Origin: an uncultured Succiniclasticum sp.
Lineage (GTDB): Bacteria > Bacillota > Negativicutes > Acidaminococcales > Acidaminococcaceae
Reading direction: 5' to 3'
Assembly (NCBI GenBank): GCA_905235335.1
Contig: CAJOKZ010000020.1
Location: 1-36,770 of the forward strand
Length of the DNA stretch: 36,770 nucleotides
Positions 1-7,653 of this stretch are shown here, in pieces. The notes below the pieces were generated by a model. The model was not told the DNA's origin. It did not search any database and worked only from the letters and a program-made list of their open reading frames with translations. How positions within the stretch are numbered: the stretch's first letter is position 1; every line of letters starts with the position of its first letter. The position numbers and the translations under genes were made by a program.

Positions 1-315
1 AAAATGGTGGTTGATGCGTGCAAGGTAATAGTTAACTGAAAATAAAATTTGGTTTACGGAACAGATTATAGTACCGTTTCAACATTAAGTCAACCTTTAA
101 TTTCCTATAAGTTAACGTAAATTAAGAAAACCCCGATCCATGGCGGGCGGTGAATGCAGTGGGAAGGCGGAGGCTTACGTTGACAGATGGTGAAACGAAA
201 ATTGTCATGTTGATGCTGCCGTGTTTGCGACGGGGAACAGGAAGGCGGCTTGCGCCGTCAGATGATGCAGCCGAAACTGCCGTTTATTTTAGCGGTAGTG
301 TTTCTTCAAAAGTTT

Positions 316-324
316 TGTTATAAT
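316..324 (+). promoter_or_regulatory. Extended -10 promoter for the DUF2939-like gene
   Basis: TATAAT at 319-324 is preceded by TGT at 316-318, giving a perfect extended -10 element. The hexamer 17 bases upstream (296-301, TAGTGT) is a poor -35. Transcription would start near 331 and cross the tandem repeat before the first gene. Confidence 0.55.
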
Positions 325-351
325 GTTACACAGGACAGGGACGCAGGGCAC

Positions 352-461
352 CGCGCCCGCGTTCCGGGATTCATATGAGGGACGCCGAAGGCTGATTCAT
401 AACGGTATTGGATGTTTGGATCCATCGCGCCCGCGTTCCGGGATTTGTATGAGGGACGCCG
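352..461 (+). repeat. Two-copy 36-nt direct repeat in a leader
   Basis: Positions 352-387 and 426-461 are 36-nt copies that match at 34 of 36 positions; the differences are at 372/446 and 373/447. The copies are offset by 74 nt. Both lie between the promoter at 319 and the ATG at 490, and the second ends 28 nt before the start codon. The spacer between them is not repeated after the second copy. This could be a recent duplication or a pair of protein- or RNA-binding sites. Confidence 0.8.
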
Positions 462-489
462 TAAAAGAGGAAGGGAAGGGTTGTTGATT

Positions 490-1200
490 ATGTTGAAAAA
501 AATCGGGATGGGGGCCGTGACCCTTTTGGTGCTGGGGCTTGCCGTCTTTTTCCTGTATGTGGTGAAGACGCCGCATTATTCGCTGTACCTTATTAATAAA
601 GCGGTGCAGAGCCACGATACGGTTTTGTTTGAGGAACATGTGGACCTGGACAGTATTTACAGCAAAGGTATCGACGATTTGATTAAATTTGGGCTGAAGG
701 GGAAGTCGGAAATCGGGGTCGATCCCTTTGCCGCCACCATTATCAGGGCGGTGAAGCCGACGGTTGTGCAGGCGATGAAGGACGCGACGCTGGAATCCGT
801 GAAAAAGGAAAAGGTCCGGCCTGCAGAAAATGCAAGCGGGCAGAAGGCGCAGCCGGTCAGCCTGCAGAAAGCGCAGTTAACCGACGGGCAGCCGGCGAAA
901 AAGAAAAACAAAACAGCCGACCGGATCCCCATGGTAAAGAAGCTGAAAGAAAGGCTGGACATCTCCAATCTGAAGTTCAAGGATGTAACGGTGAAACAGA
1001 AAGGAAACGGGACGGCGGATGTGACCATCCTGACCCATGAGGTGAAGGCGGATAAGGATTTCAATCTGGATTTGCGGATGGAGCAGATGGACAGCGGAAA
1101 ATGGAAGGTTACGGAAATTACGAATTTTATTGAATTTCTGACGGATGTGGAAAAGGAAACGAAGAAAGCGGTGAAAGATTCCGTCAGGGAGAGCCTGTAG
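490..1200 (+). CDS. DUF2939-like membrane-anchored protein
   Basis: This 236-residue protein has a single N-terminal hydrophobic segment (about residues 5-22), followed by a long charged region. The section just after the membrane segment, with PHYSLYLINKAVQSHD and then VDLDSIYSKG, resembles the start of the DUF2939 family, a bacterial family of unknown function. The topology suggests an anchored protein with an exported C-terminal domain. Residues 110-155 are rich in Lys and Gln and look like a linker. The ATG at 490 is chosen because it follows a purine-rich GGAAGGG site and places the hydrophobic segment at the N terminus; an upstream in-frame ATG at 412 would add 26 residues overlapping the tandem repeat. 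The frame stays open for 31 lysine-rich codons after the TAG, up to a TGA at 1294. The family assignment is by pattern and is tentative. Confidence 0.65.
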   Translation: MLKKIGMGAVTLLVLGLAVFFLYVVKTPHYSLYLINKAVQSHDTVLFEEHVDLDSIYSKGIDDLIKFGLKGKSEIGVDPFAATIIRAVKPTVVQAMKDATLESVKKEKVRPAENASGQKAQPVSLQKAQLTDGQPAKKKNKTADRIPMVKKLKERLDISNLKFKDVTVKQKGNGTADVTILTHEVKADKDFNLDLRMEQMDSGKWKVTEITNFIEFLTDVEKETKKAVKDSVRESL

Positions 1201-1296
1201 GAATCGAAGGACAGTGTAACAGGACCGAAGGAAGGCGCGCAGAAAAAAGAGAAGAAGGCCAAGAAGCAGAAACCGGAGCCGAAAGAAAAGCAGTGA
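1201..1296 (+). other. In-frame lysine-rich extension after a UAG stop
   Basis: After the TAG at 1198-1200 the same frame stays open for 31 codons and ends at a TGA (1294-1296). The decoded peptide starts ESKDSVTGPK, ends PEPKEKQ and contains 11 lysines, matching the composition of the upstream coding tail. It looks like the original C terminus cut off by a nonsense change, for example CAG to TAG. Stop readthrough is possible but has no positive evidence. Confidence 0.5.
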
Positions 1297-1394
1297 TGTC
1301 GGCGGATTTTCAGGCAGAATAACTGAGTCGATGCAGGCAAAATGTGTAAATGAAAAAATGTGGAAAAGTTTTTCGAAATAATTTGGATAAGGTA

Positions 1395-1426
1395 TTGCAA
1401 ACCTTGATGAATACTGCTATTATAAT
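1395..1426 (+). promoter_or_regulatory. hup promoter
   Basis: TTGCAA (1395-1400) is separated by 17 bases from TATTAT (1418-1423), which carries a TGC extension at 1415-1417. TATAAT at 1421-1426 overlaps as an alternative -10. The 12-base core from 1415 to 1426 is identical to that of the rRNA promoter at 36587-36598, at the same distance from its -35. Confidence 0.75.
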
Positions 1427-1483
1427 GATGTACCCAGAAGTTATATTCTCTCACAAAATTTTTTTTGAAAAGGAGTTTTTGTT

Positions 1484-1795
1484 ATGAACAAAAAAGAACT
1501 CGTAGCAGCCGCTGCAGAGGCAGCCGGACTGACCCAGAAAGACGTAGAAAAAGCATTGAAAGGCATTACCGATGCGGTTATCGCGACGGTTGCCGAAAAA
1601 GGTAAAGTACAGCTGATCGGCTTCGGAACCTTTGAAGCCCGTGAACGTGCTGCCCGTGTTGGCAAAAATCCGCAGACCGGCAAGGAAATCAAGATCGCCG
1701 CTGCCACCGTTCCCGCATTCAAAGCCGGCAAAGCTTTCAAAGAAGCTGTCAATGTAAAACCGAAAAAGAGCGCTGGAAAAAAAGCCAAAAAGTAA
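1484..1795 (+). CDS. hup: DNA-binding protein HU
   Basis: HU is a small dimeric histone-like protein that bends and compacts DNA in the nucleoid. The 103-residue sequence begins [20 protein letters not shown], shows the FGTFE segment near residue 48, and has the DNA-binding arm around residues 53-75 ([15 protein letters not shown]). The core is about 90 residues, as usual; the remaining C terminus ([12 protein letters not shown]) is a basic lysine-rich tail seen in some HU variants that adds non-specific DNA affinity. The ATG follows an AAAAGGAG site at 1468-1475. The gene is monocistronic, with its own strong promoter (1395) and an intrinsic terminator right after the stop codon. Confidence 0.97.
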   Translation: MNKKELVAAAAEAAGLTQKDVEKALKGITDAVIATVAEKGKVQLIGFGTFEARERAARVGKNPQTGKEIKIAAATVPAFKAGKAFKEAVNVKPKKSAGKKAKK

Positions 1796-1817
1796 TCTGA
1801 TCAGGTAAAACAGGACG

Positions 1818-1849
1818 CCCGCCTTATTTCATAAGGCGGGTATTTTTTT
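1818..1849 (+). terminator. Intrinsic terminator of hup
   Basis: A perfect 9-bp stem (1818-1826 with 1832-1840) with a 5-base loop is followed by a run of seven T at 1843-1849, starting 23 bases after the hup stop codon. Confidence 0.93.
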
Positions 1850-2157
1850 GGGTCGCCGGGATCGGCCTTCCGCACAATCATCGCGATATACGGATGTTTT
1901 GCGGCGTGCCTTCATCTTTGCCGGGGATTGCGGCGCCGTGTCCGGTTTGTAAATATTTTGTGTCCTGTCCCATAGTTCACATAAGTTTCAATATTTTTTA
2001 TTCCCACCGTGCTATAATGGTTTTCGCCTGAAGGTGGTTGCGGGTGAATGAAAAAAGGCGCGTCGTTGCGCGGAAGGTTGTGGCGTTTGCAACGCGGCCT
2101 GTTGGTGATTGGAAATGCGGACGCGCTGTTAGTGCGCAGTTGGGAAAGGAGAAGTTC
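1850..2157 (+). promoter_or_regulatory. Intergenic region with extended -10 promoter at 2010-2018
   Basis: From the hup terminator to the ATG at 2158 there is no recognisable gene. TATAAT at 2013-2018 carries a TGC extension at 2010-2012, a strong extended -10; the AT-rich stretch 1986-2000 offers only weak -35 matches. The inferred start near 2025 gives a leader of about 130 nt before the DUF456 gene. Short open frames inside the leader have no Shine-Dalgarno site and look like chance. Confidence 0.55.
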
Positions 2158-2712
2158 ATGGAACAGATTTTGTCGGGTTTTTCCGGGATGGCGGATTCCC
2201 ATATGCTGGAATGGCTTGCCGCGGTATTCCTCATCCTGCTGGCGGTGGCCCTGTCCCTGTTCGATCTGCCGGGTAATACGCTGATGGTGGGATGCTCCCT
2301 GGGCTTTGCGTTCTACGATCCGTCCAAATATTTTGATATCCGTATCATATCCGCTGTGATCCTGATTTATGCCCTTGGCGAGATATGGGAATTTGTGCTG
2401 TCCTTCTTCGGCATCAAGCGCACGGTCCGAAGTGTTTCCTGGTGGGGCGTATTCCTGATCGGCTGCGGAACCTTTACGGGCACCGTTTTGGGGACGACGG
2501 CGTTCCCCCTTGCGGGCAGCGTCATCGGCGGTGCCATCGGCGCTTTTTCCATGGCCTATCTGTACGAATACATGCGGTCCCATAACCTGCAGCACGCGGG
2601 GATGGTGGCCTGGGAGGCGGCCAAGATGCAGTTCGTCGCCATGCTGGGAAAGCTGGTGGCCACCTTTGTGCTGGCGATCCTGCTGGCGAAACAGATTTTC
2701 TTCTACGCGTAA
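2158..2712 (+). CDS. DUF456 family membrane protein
   Basis: This 184-residue, strongly hydrophobic protein has about four or five membrane segments (near residues 18-35, 55-80, 90-112, 118-138 and 160-182). The glycine-rich stretch from IGCGTFTG through GSVIGGAIGAF, followed by an acidic residue in YLYEYM, resembles the DUF456 family of small inner-membrane proteins of unknown function. The ATG at 2158 is supported by a GGAAAGGAG site about 7 bases upstream; an upstream frame opening at 2038 would add 40 arginine-rich residues without a good site. The gene is alone between the promoter at 2010 and the next promoter near 2800, so context gives no functional clue. Family call by pattern only. 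Confidence 0.7.
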   Translation: MEQILSGFSGMADSHMLEWLAAVFLILLAVALSLFDLPGNTLMVGCSLGFAFYDPSKYFDIRIISAVILIYALGEIWEFVLSFFGIKRTVRSVSWWGVFLIGCGTFTGTVLGTTAFPLAGSVIGGAIGAFSMAYLYEYMRSHNLQHAGMVAWEAAKMQFVAMLGKLVATFVLAILLAKQIFFYA

Positions 2713-2799
2713 AATTATTAAAAAATAGAACGTTTGTTACATGTTTTTCGGATCCGCGTCAAAAAAAACGGAAATAAATTGGAAAAAATTAATCTTTGG

Positions 2800-2828
2800 T
2801 TCAGATTTTAGCTCCGGTATGTTACAAT
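2800..2828 (+). promoter_or_regulatory. Promoter for the dehydrogenase-CHAD pair
   Basis: TACAAT at 2823-2828 has a TGT extension (2820-2822), and TTCAGA at 2800-2805 lies 17 bases upstream as a moderate -35. The start would fall near 2835, giving a leader of about 70 nt before the ATG at 2907. Confidence 0.55.
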
Positions 2829-2906
2829 AGATGGGACAGGTTGCGCTGTCTCATTTTTTTATTTTTACCGATAAACAGGAACGCGATGTACGACAGGAGG
2901 TTGCGA

Positions 2907-3869
2907 ATGGACCTGAAAGATAAAATCGTAATTTGCAGCGGGAAGATCCGTCCGGCGGCGCTTGCTTTTTTGCAGGACAAGGTGACGCTGCGGAGCTGGC
3001 AGGAGCGGGGCCGGGTACCGGCGGCGCAGTGGGACGAATGGCTGAAGGAAGCGGACGCGCTGTATTCCGCGGGAAATATCCGCATTGATGAAGGACTGCT
3101 GCAAAAGGCGCCGAAGCTGCAGGTCGTCGCCCAGGCTTCGGTAGGGTACGACAATTTTGATGTGGCGGCCTGCCGGGCCCATCACGTGAAGATCGGGAAC
3201 ACCCCCGGCGTGCTGGTGAACGCGGTGGCGGATCTTGCCTACGCCCTTTTGATCGACACGGCCCGGGGCGTTGTGCGGGGGCACCTGCACACGAAGGCGG
3301 GGCTGTGGGGTGAACGGAAGGCCCCGGGCATGGGCGTGGATTTGTACGGCAAGACGCTGGGCATCGTGGGCTTTGGGGATATCGGAAGCGCCATCGCCCG
3401 CCGCGCGCAGGTCAGCGGCATGCGCGTCATCTACCACAACCGCCGCCGCCGTCTGGACGATTCGGCTTTCGGTGCCCGGTACGTTTCCCGTGAAGAATTG
3501 CTGCGCGCCTCTGATTTTATCGTCGCGGCGGTCACGCTGAACCCGTCGACGGCGGGGATGTTTGATGAGGCGGCCTTTGCCGCCATGAAGGACGGGGTGC
3601 GTTTCGTGAATATTTCCCGGGGCAAGGTGGTGGATACCGCCGCGCTGTATAATGCACTGAAGAGCGGGAAGGTGGCGGCTGCCGGTCTGGACGTGACGGA
3701 TCCGGAACCCCTGCCGGGGGATCATCCGCTGCTGACGCTGCCGAATATCACGGTGACGCCGCACATCGCTTCCGCGACGGAGGAGACACGGGACGAGATG
3801 GCGCTGGTGACGGCGCAGAATATCATCGCTGCCCTTTCGGGGCAGCCGATGCTGGCGCAGGTGGAATAA
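2907..3869 (+). CDS. D-isomer-specific 2-hydroxyacid dehydrogenase
   Basis: This 320-residue cytoplasmic enzyme belongs to the NAD(P)-dependent D-2-hydroxyacid dehydrogenase family (glyoxylate/hydroxypyruvate reductase, phosphoglycerate dehydrogenase, D-lactate dehydrogenase). The Rossmann motif GIVGFGDIGSAIARR is near residues 150-165. The family catalytic triad is visible: Arg in VNISRGKVVD, Glu in the segment around DPEPLPGDHP, and His in TPHIASAT. VGYDNFDV early in the protein is also typical. The length fits the glyoxylate reductase-like group and lacks the ACT/ASB regulatory domain of serine-pathway SerA; the exact substrate cannot be read from sequence. The ATG at 2907 follows CAGGAGG at 2894-2900. 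Its stop codon lies one base before the next start, so the two genes are probably translationally coupled. Confidence 0.88.
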   Translation: MDLKDKIVICSGKIRPAALAFLQDKVTLRSWQERGRVPAAQWDEWLKEADALYSAGNIRIDEGLLQKAPKLQVVAQASVGYDNFDVAACRAHHVKIGNTPGVLVNAVADLAYALLIDTARGVVRGHLHTKAGLWGERKAPGMGVDLYGKTLGIVGFGDIGSAIARRAQVSGMRVIYHNRRRRLDDSAFGARYVSREELLRASDFIVAAVTLNPSTAGMFDEAAFAAMKDGVRFVNISRGKVVDTAALYNALKSGKVAAAGLDVTDPEPLPGDHPLLTLPNITVTPHIASATEETRDEMALVTAQNIIAALSGQPMLAQVE

Positions 3870-3870
3870 T

Positions 3871-5163
3871 TTGGCATTGAAACTTTGCCTTCACGGTGTG
3901 GACATCGCCCGCCCGGATACCTTTTCGGAGGATGTGGCGGCGCGGCTGGGACTCAGCGTAGTACAGGGCAGGCTGCAGGAAAAAGAATATGGAGGGAACC
4001 GGAGCGCCCGTTTCCGCCGCAACCGGCTGCAAGGCGCCGCGTCGCTGCCGTACCGGGTGCGCACGTTGGAGGGTATTTTGCTGGCGGAGTCCCATCTGGA
4101 CAGTCTGGCGGATGTGGAGATCAGCTGTAAGCCCGGTGGCGAGGCGCAGGCACTGGCGGCGGTGCACAGGCTGCTGTCCGGCAGGGACCGCTTCGTGCTG
4201 GCGGAACCGGATATGGAGAAGCGCCTGGATTTACTGGCGGGCCGGCCGTTTCCCGGGGTCCCCGGGGATATTGGGCGGCTGAAGGCCATGGAGCGCCACC
4301 TTGCCGGCCAGGTTTTGGCCATCAGTCGGCACTGGCATCTGGTGTACAGCAATCCGGACAACCGGACGCTGGCCCGGCAGCTGCGGGTGAGGATCCGGCG
4401 GCTTCGCTCCTGTTTCTCATTTTTCAGGGAAGGGTTGCCGGAGGGACCGTCGGAGGACTGGAAGAGGTTCTTCCGGAAGGAAGCGGATTCACTGACCAAT
4501 CTGCGGGAGCTGGATGTTTTGATCCAGGCATGCCGGCAGCGGGAAACGGAAGGGGACGCTTCCGGAAACGGCGGCCTGCTGCTGGACCGTCTGTTGCAGC
4601 TGCGCCGGGAAGAGATGGAGCGGTTTTACGCGAATACGGACCTGAACGCCCATACGGAAAAGCTGGCGGTGTTCCTGCTCTGGCTGGATGCGGTGCAGGA
4701 TGTGGCGCCGAAACGGGCCGGGAAGGAAACGATGCGCCGTTTTGTGAAGCGGAAGATCGACGCGTGGTGCGGCAAATTTTTTGAACTGGACCGCGCGGTT
4801 TCGGATTTTTCGGATATGGATGAACTGCACGGGCTCCGCATCCGGACAAAACGGTTCCGGTATGTGACCCAGGCGATCAGTCCTGCGGAATTTCCGCCGG
4901 ATCTGCATCGGCAGCTGAAGCAGCTGCAGGATGTGCTGGGGCTGCTGCACGACGATTACGTCAACGCGGTCTGGGTCCGGGGGATCGCTGCGAAGCAGCC
5001 GGAGGACGCGGCGCTGCAGGAAGAGGTTCGTTCTTTCATAAGCTGGCAGGGTGCACGTTCGGAGGCCTCCCTTGTGCTGGTGCAGGATCTGTGGAAACAG
5101 TTCCTGCAGATGCTGGCGGCATACCGGGAAGCGCCGCGGGGAACGGTGAAGAACGACCCGTGA
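3871..5163 (+). CDS. CHAD domain protein
   Basis: This 430-residue protein carries a CHAD domain over about residues 140-425. CHAD is an alpha-helical domain of conserved histidines and basic residues that binds inorganic polyphosphate in characterised members. Two internal repeats are recognisable: one near residues 155-190 with LARQLRVRIRRLRSC, and one near residues 310-335 with LHGLRIRTKRFRY, followed by LKQLQDVLGLLHDD. The first 130 residues match nothing I recognise and are not a CYTH triphosphatase domain, which often accompanies CHAD. The start is a TTG one base after the dehydrogenase stop; it relies on a weak AGGTGG site inside the upstream gene and on coupling. A link between the dehydrogenase and polyphosphate is unproven; the arrangement only suggests co-expression. 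Confidence 0.82.
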   Translation: MALKLCLHGVDIARPDTFSEDVAARLGLSVVQGRLQEKEYGGNRSARFRRNRLQGAASLPYRVRTLEGILLAESHLDSLADVEISCKPGGEAQALAAVHRLLSGRDRFVLAEPDMEKRLDLLAGRPFPGVPGDIGRLKAMERHLAGQVLAISRHWHLVYSNPDNRTLARQLRVRIRRLRSCFSFFREGLPEGPSEDWKRFFRKEADSLTNLRELDVLIQACRQRETEGDASGNGGLLLDRLLQLRREEMERFYANTDLNAHTEKLAVFLLWLDAVQDVAPKRAGKETMRRFVKRKIDAWCGKFFELDRAVSDFSDMDELHGLRIRTKRFRYVTQAISPAEFPPDLHRQLKQLQDVLGLLHDDYVNAVWVRGIAAKQPEDAALQEEVRSFISWQGARSEASLVLVQDLWKQFLQMLAAYREAPRGTVKNDP

Positions 5164-5251
5164 AAATTTAACGGGATCCGGGAGATACCGGGGGCGTACC
5201 GGGAAGAGCAGCGGGGAACGGGAACCGGCCAAAATAAAACGGAAAGATAAA

Positions 5252-5280
5252 TTGAAATAATCATTAAAATCATGTAAAAT
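5252..5280 (+). promoter_or_regulatory. Promoter upstream of the 145-residue protein
   Basis: TTGAAA at 5252-5257 and TAAAAT at 5275-5280 are separated by exactly 17 bases in an AT-rich pocket of an otherwise GC-rich region. The start would be near 5287, about 124 nt before the ATG. Confidence 0.7.
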
Positions 5281-5410
5281 AATAATATATGCGCGGAAAA
5301 CCGTATGCGCCGATAACACGATCAAAGTCCGGATGCCGGGACGATGTGTTTGCCGGCCAAAGGCCCGCCGCGCGTGCGGCAGATGGCAGGATAGAGGAGG
5401 AGGGTTTAGA

Positions 5411-5848
5411 ATGGCAGTTGTAAAAAAAGGCGAATTGCCGAGCGTTGTCCATAATAATGAAGTTTCTGAGGAAATCGTAAAGTGGGGGAACAAGAACGGA
5501 TATCCCCTGATCAAGGCGAAGATGTTTGACCCCATGGGGACCTATGTCGGTTTTTTCAAAAACTATTTTATTAAGGCAGACCGCCGTCCGCCCATCCCCG
5601 GGGGCTGGGACCTGACGGTGGAAGAGTTTGAGCCGGAGACCCGTATCATCCCGCTGAACACGGATAAGGAAGGCGTGGTAAACCGTTTCATCCTGAAGAT
5701 GGTGGAAGAGTTTGAAAAGGAAGGGCTGGAGATGAAGCTGGCCGATACCTGGTATGACTCCTACGGTTATGTGCTCCGGGATCTGAGCGTCACCGGGCAC
5801 CCGCTCCTGATCAATAATTTCGAGGATATTATTGAGAACATGCGGTAA
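5411..5848 (+). CDS. Unrecognised 145-residue protein
   Basis: I do not recognise this protein. It is soluble-looking, without a signal peptide or membrane segment, and begins MAVVKKGELPSVV. Notable segments are FDPMGTYVGFFKNYFIKADR near residues 38-57, the proline/glycine turn RRPPIPGGWD near 57-66, and an acidic helix VEEFEKEGLEMK near 98-109. There are no obvious metal-binding or catalytic motifs and no cysteine. The ATG at 5411 has a strong purine-rich site, GGAGGAGGG, ending 6 bases upstream. It has its own good promoter, and the sodium/proline symporter begins 121 bases downstream with no clear terminator between them, so the two may be co-transcribed. Codon use matches its neighbours, which argues for a genuine gene. 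Confidence 0.8.
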   Translation: MAVVKKGELPSVVHNNEVSEEIVKWGNKNGYPLIKAKMFDPMGTYVGFFKNYFIKADRRPPIPGGWDLTVEEFEPETRIIPLNTDKEGVVNRFILKMVEEFEKEGLEMKLADTWYDSYGYVLRDLSVTGHPLLINNFEDIIENMR

Positions 5849-5969
5849 CCGTCCTGTTCCCGGACAGGCGCGGCCCACGGTGCGGCGGCAGTCCGTCGTT
5901 CCGTACTGTGTATGCCTTCCGGTGCAGGGGATGCGCCCGTGCGAAAATTTAAGTTGAGGGGTTTTGATT

Positions 5970-7514
5970 ATGGGTTCGCAATTGTATTTAATTGTGGCGA
6001 CTATCGCCTTTTACCTGGTCTTCGTCCTGCTGATCGGGTTCTATTACGCAAAGAAAAACGAATCAGCTTCCGATTTTTATCTGGGCGGACGCCAGCTTGG
6101 ACCGCTGGTGACGGCTATGAGCGCGGAAGCCTCGGATATGTCCAGCTACCTGTTGATGGGTCTGCCGGGTCTTGCGTACCTGTCCGGCCTGGCGGATGTG
6201 GGCTGGACCAGTATCGGCCTGGCCATCGGTACGTACCTGAACTGGCTGTTTACGGCAAAACGGCTGCGTGTGTACACCCGAATCACCGATTCCTTCACGC
6301 TGCCCCAGTTCTTTTCCGCGCGGTATCATGATGACCGCCAGATACTTTCCGCCTTTGCGGCGGCAATCATCGTCATTTTCTTTATCCCGTATACCGCGTC
6401 CGGCTTCGCGGCCTGCGGCAAGCTGTTCGGTACTTTGTTCGGCGCGGATTATATGACGGCCATGGTGCTTTCGGCCATTGTCATCGTGTCCTATACAGCG
6501 GCGGGCGGGTTCCTGGCGGCTTCCACCACGGACTTTGTCCAGAGCATCATCATGACCTTCGCGCTTTTGTTCGTTCTGGTCTATTCCACCTTGGTGACCG
6601 GCGGCGTGGACGCGGTTCTCGCCAATGCCCGGTCGCTGCCCGGGTATCTGTCCTTTTCGGAGACCTATGTGGTGAAGACGCAGAGCGCGGCGCCGTATAC
6701 ATTCCTGACTATTGTTTCCACCATGGCATGGGGTCTCGGATATTTTGGCATGCCCCACATCCTGCTCCGGTTCATGGCGATTGAAGATGAAAAGAAGCTG
6801 GCCCTGTCCCGCAGGGTGGCGTCCGGCTGGGTGCTGATCGCCATGTTCGTGGCGGTTGCCATCGGTATCGTAGGGAAAGCCATGACGTCTGCCGGGATGG
6901 TGAAGAACCTGACGGACTCCAACACGGAGACCATTATCATCCAGATTGCCGATACCATTGCGGCCCATGGACCGCTGATGGCCATCGGCGCCGGCCTGGT
7001 GCTGGCGGGCATTTTGGCGAGCACCATGTCCACGGCGGACTCCCAGCTGCTGGCGGCGGCTTCCAGCGTAAGCCAGGACATCCTGCAGGGAACCATGCAG
7101 GCTAATTCGAAGAAAAAAGCGTTAAGCCAGAGGCAGAGCATGTTTGCAGCCCGTGTAACGGTTATTGTTATATCGATCCTGGCCATGATCATCGCCCGGG
7201 ATCCTTCCAGTTCGATCTTCAAGATCGTAGCTTTTGCCTGGGCCGGTTTCGGCGCGTCCTTCGGCCCGCTGGTACTGGCCTCCCTGTTCTGGAAACGGGC
7301 CACCTTTGAAGGGGCGCTGGCCGGTATGGTGGCGGGCGGTGTATCGATTTTCGTATGGAAGTTCCTGGTAGCGCCCCTGGGCGGCGTGTTCGGCATCTAT
7401 GAACTGCTGCCGGCGTTTTTGATCAGCTTCCTCGTGCTGGTGGCGGTCAGCCTTATGACCGAGCCGGACGAAGAAGTTATAAAAGAGTTTGAGGAGATGG
7501 AGCGTTCGCTGTAA
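5970..7514 (+). CDS. putP: Sodium/proline symporter PutP-like
   Basis: This 514-residue integral membrane protein is a sodium:solute symporter (SSS family), closest in appearance to PutP, which imports proline with Na+ (the E. coli protein has about 500 residues). About 13 membrane segments can be traced. Family signatures are GGRQLGPLVTAMSAEASDMS near residues 38-57, where the aligned PutP segment carries sodium-ligand residues, and ILASTMSTADSQLLAAAS near 345-365. The ATG at 5970 follows GAGGGG with good spacing; a TTG two codons upstream is too close to that site. The gene ends with an acidic tail (DEEVIKEFEEME) and an intrinsic terminator at 7557. Substrate is inferred from family resemblance; pantothenate or other SSS substrates are less likely but not excluded. 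Confidence 0.9.
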   Translation: MGSQLYLIVATIAFYLVFVLLIGFYYAKKNESASDFYLGGRQLGPLVTAMSAEASDMSSYLLMGLPGLAYLSGLADVGWTSIGLAIGTYLNWLFTAKRLRVYTRITDSFTLPQFFSARYHDDRQILSAFAAAIIVIFFIPYTASGFAACGKLFGTLFGADYMTAMVLSAIVIVSYTAAGGFLAASTTDFVQSIIMTFALLFVLVYSTLVTGGVDAVLANARSLPGYLSFSETYVVKTQSAAPYTFLTIVSTMAWGLGYFGMPHILLRFMAIEDEKKLALSRRVASGWVLIAMFVAVAIGIVGKAMTSAGMVKNLTDSNTETIIIQIADTIAAHGPLMAIGAGLVLAGILASTMSTADSQLLAAASSVSQDILQGTMQANSKKKALSQRQSMFAARVTVIVISILAMIIARDPSSSIFKIVAFAWAGFGASFGPLVLASLFWKRATFEGALAGMVAGGVSIFVWKFLVAPLGGVFGIYELLPAFLISFLVLVAVSLMTEPDEEVIKEFEEMERSL

Positions 7515-7556
7515 CCGGCTGCGGTATGGCACAGCGCAAAAGGATCGTTTGTATGT

Positions 7557-7602
7557 AAAACTGTCATCAGGTTGTGCATTTGCATGGCCTGTGACAGTTT
7601 TT
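7557..7602 (+). terminator. Intrinsic terminator after putP
   Basis: A perfect 10-bp stem (7557-7566 with 7592-7601) is extended internally by CAGG/CCTG (7568-7571 with 7588-7591). It carries an upstream A run and a downstream T run, so it could work in both directions. Confidence 0.85.
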
Positions 7603-7653
7603 GATGTAGTGACAGGTTTCTGTCTGGTATAACGTTATTTTTCCGGAGGGCGC

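Larger units (their letters stand above)
1..489. other. Non-coding upstream region
   Basis: No convincing gene is visible in this stretch. The first 130 bases are AT-rich. Frame 1 is open from the window edge to a TGA at 37-39, so the last dozen codons of an upstream gene could lie here, but nothing identifies them. The rest carries an extended -10 promoter near 319 and a 36-nt tandem direct repeat (352-387 and 426-461) in the leader of the first gene. Both are listed separately. Confidence 0.5.

Noticed and set aside
1..39. Tail of an upstream gene ending at TGA 37-39
   Set aside because: Only about a dozen codons are visible and nothing supports their being coded, so no gene is called.
657..1454. 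265-residue minus-strand frame covering the DUF2939-like gene and the hup promoter
   Set aside because: It is rich in Phe and Ser as expected from the reverse complement of Lys/Glu-rich coding sequence, and it overlaps a strong + strand promoter.
4489..5535. 348-residue minus-strand frame across the CHAD gene and the following gap
   Set aside because: Shadow of the CHAD coding frame; low-complexity Arg/His/Pro composition and no start signals.
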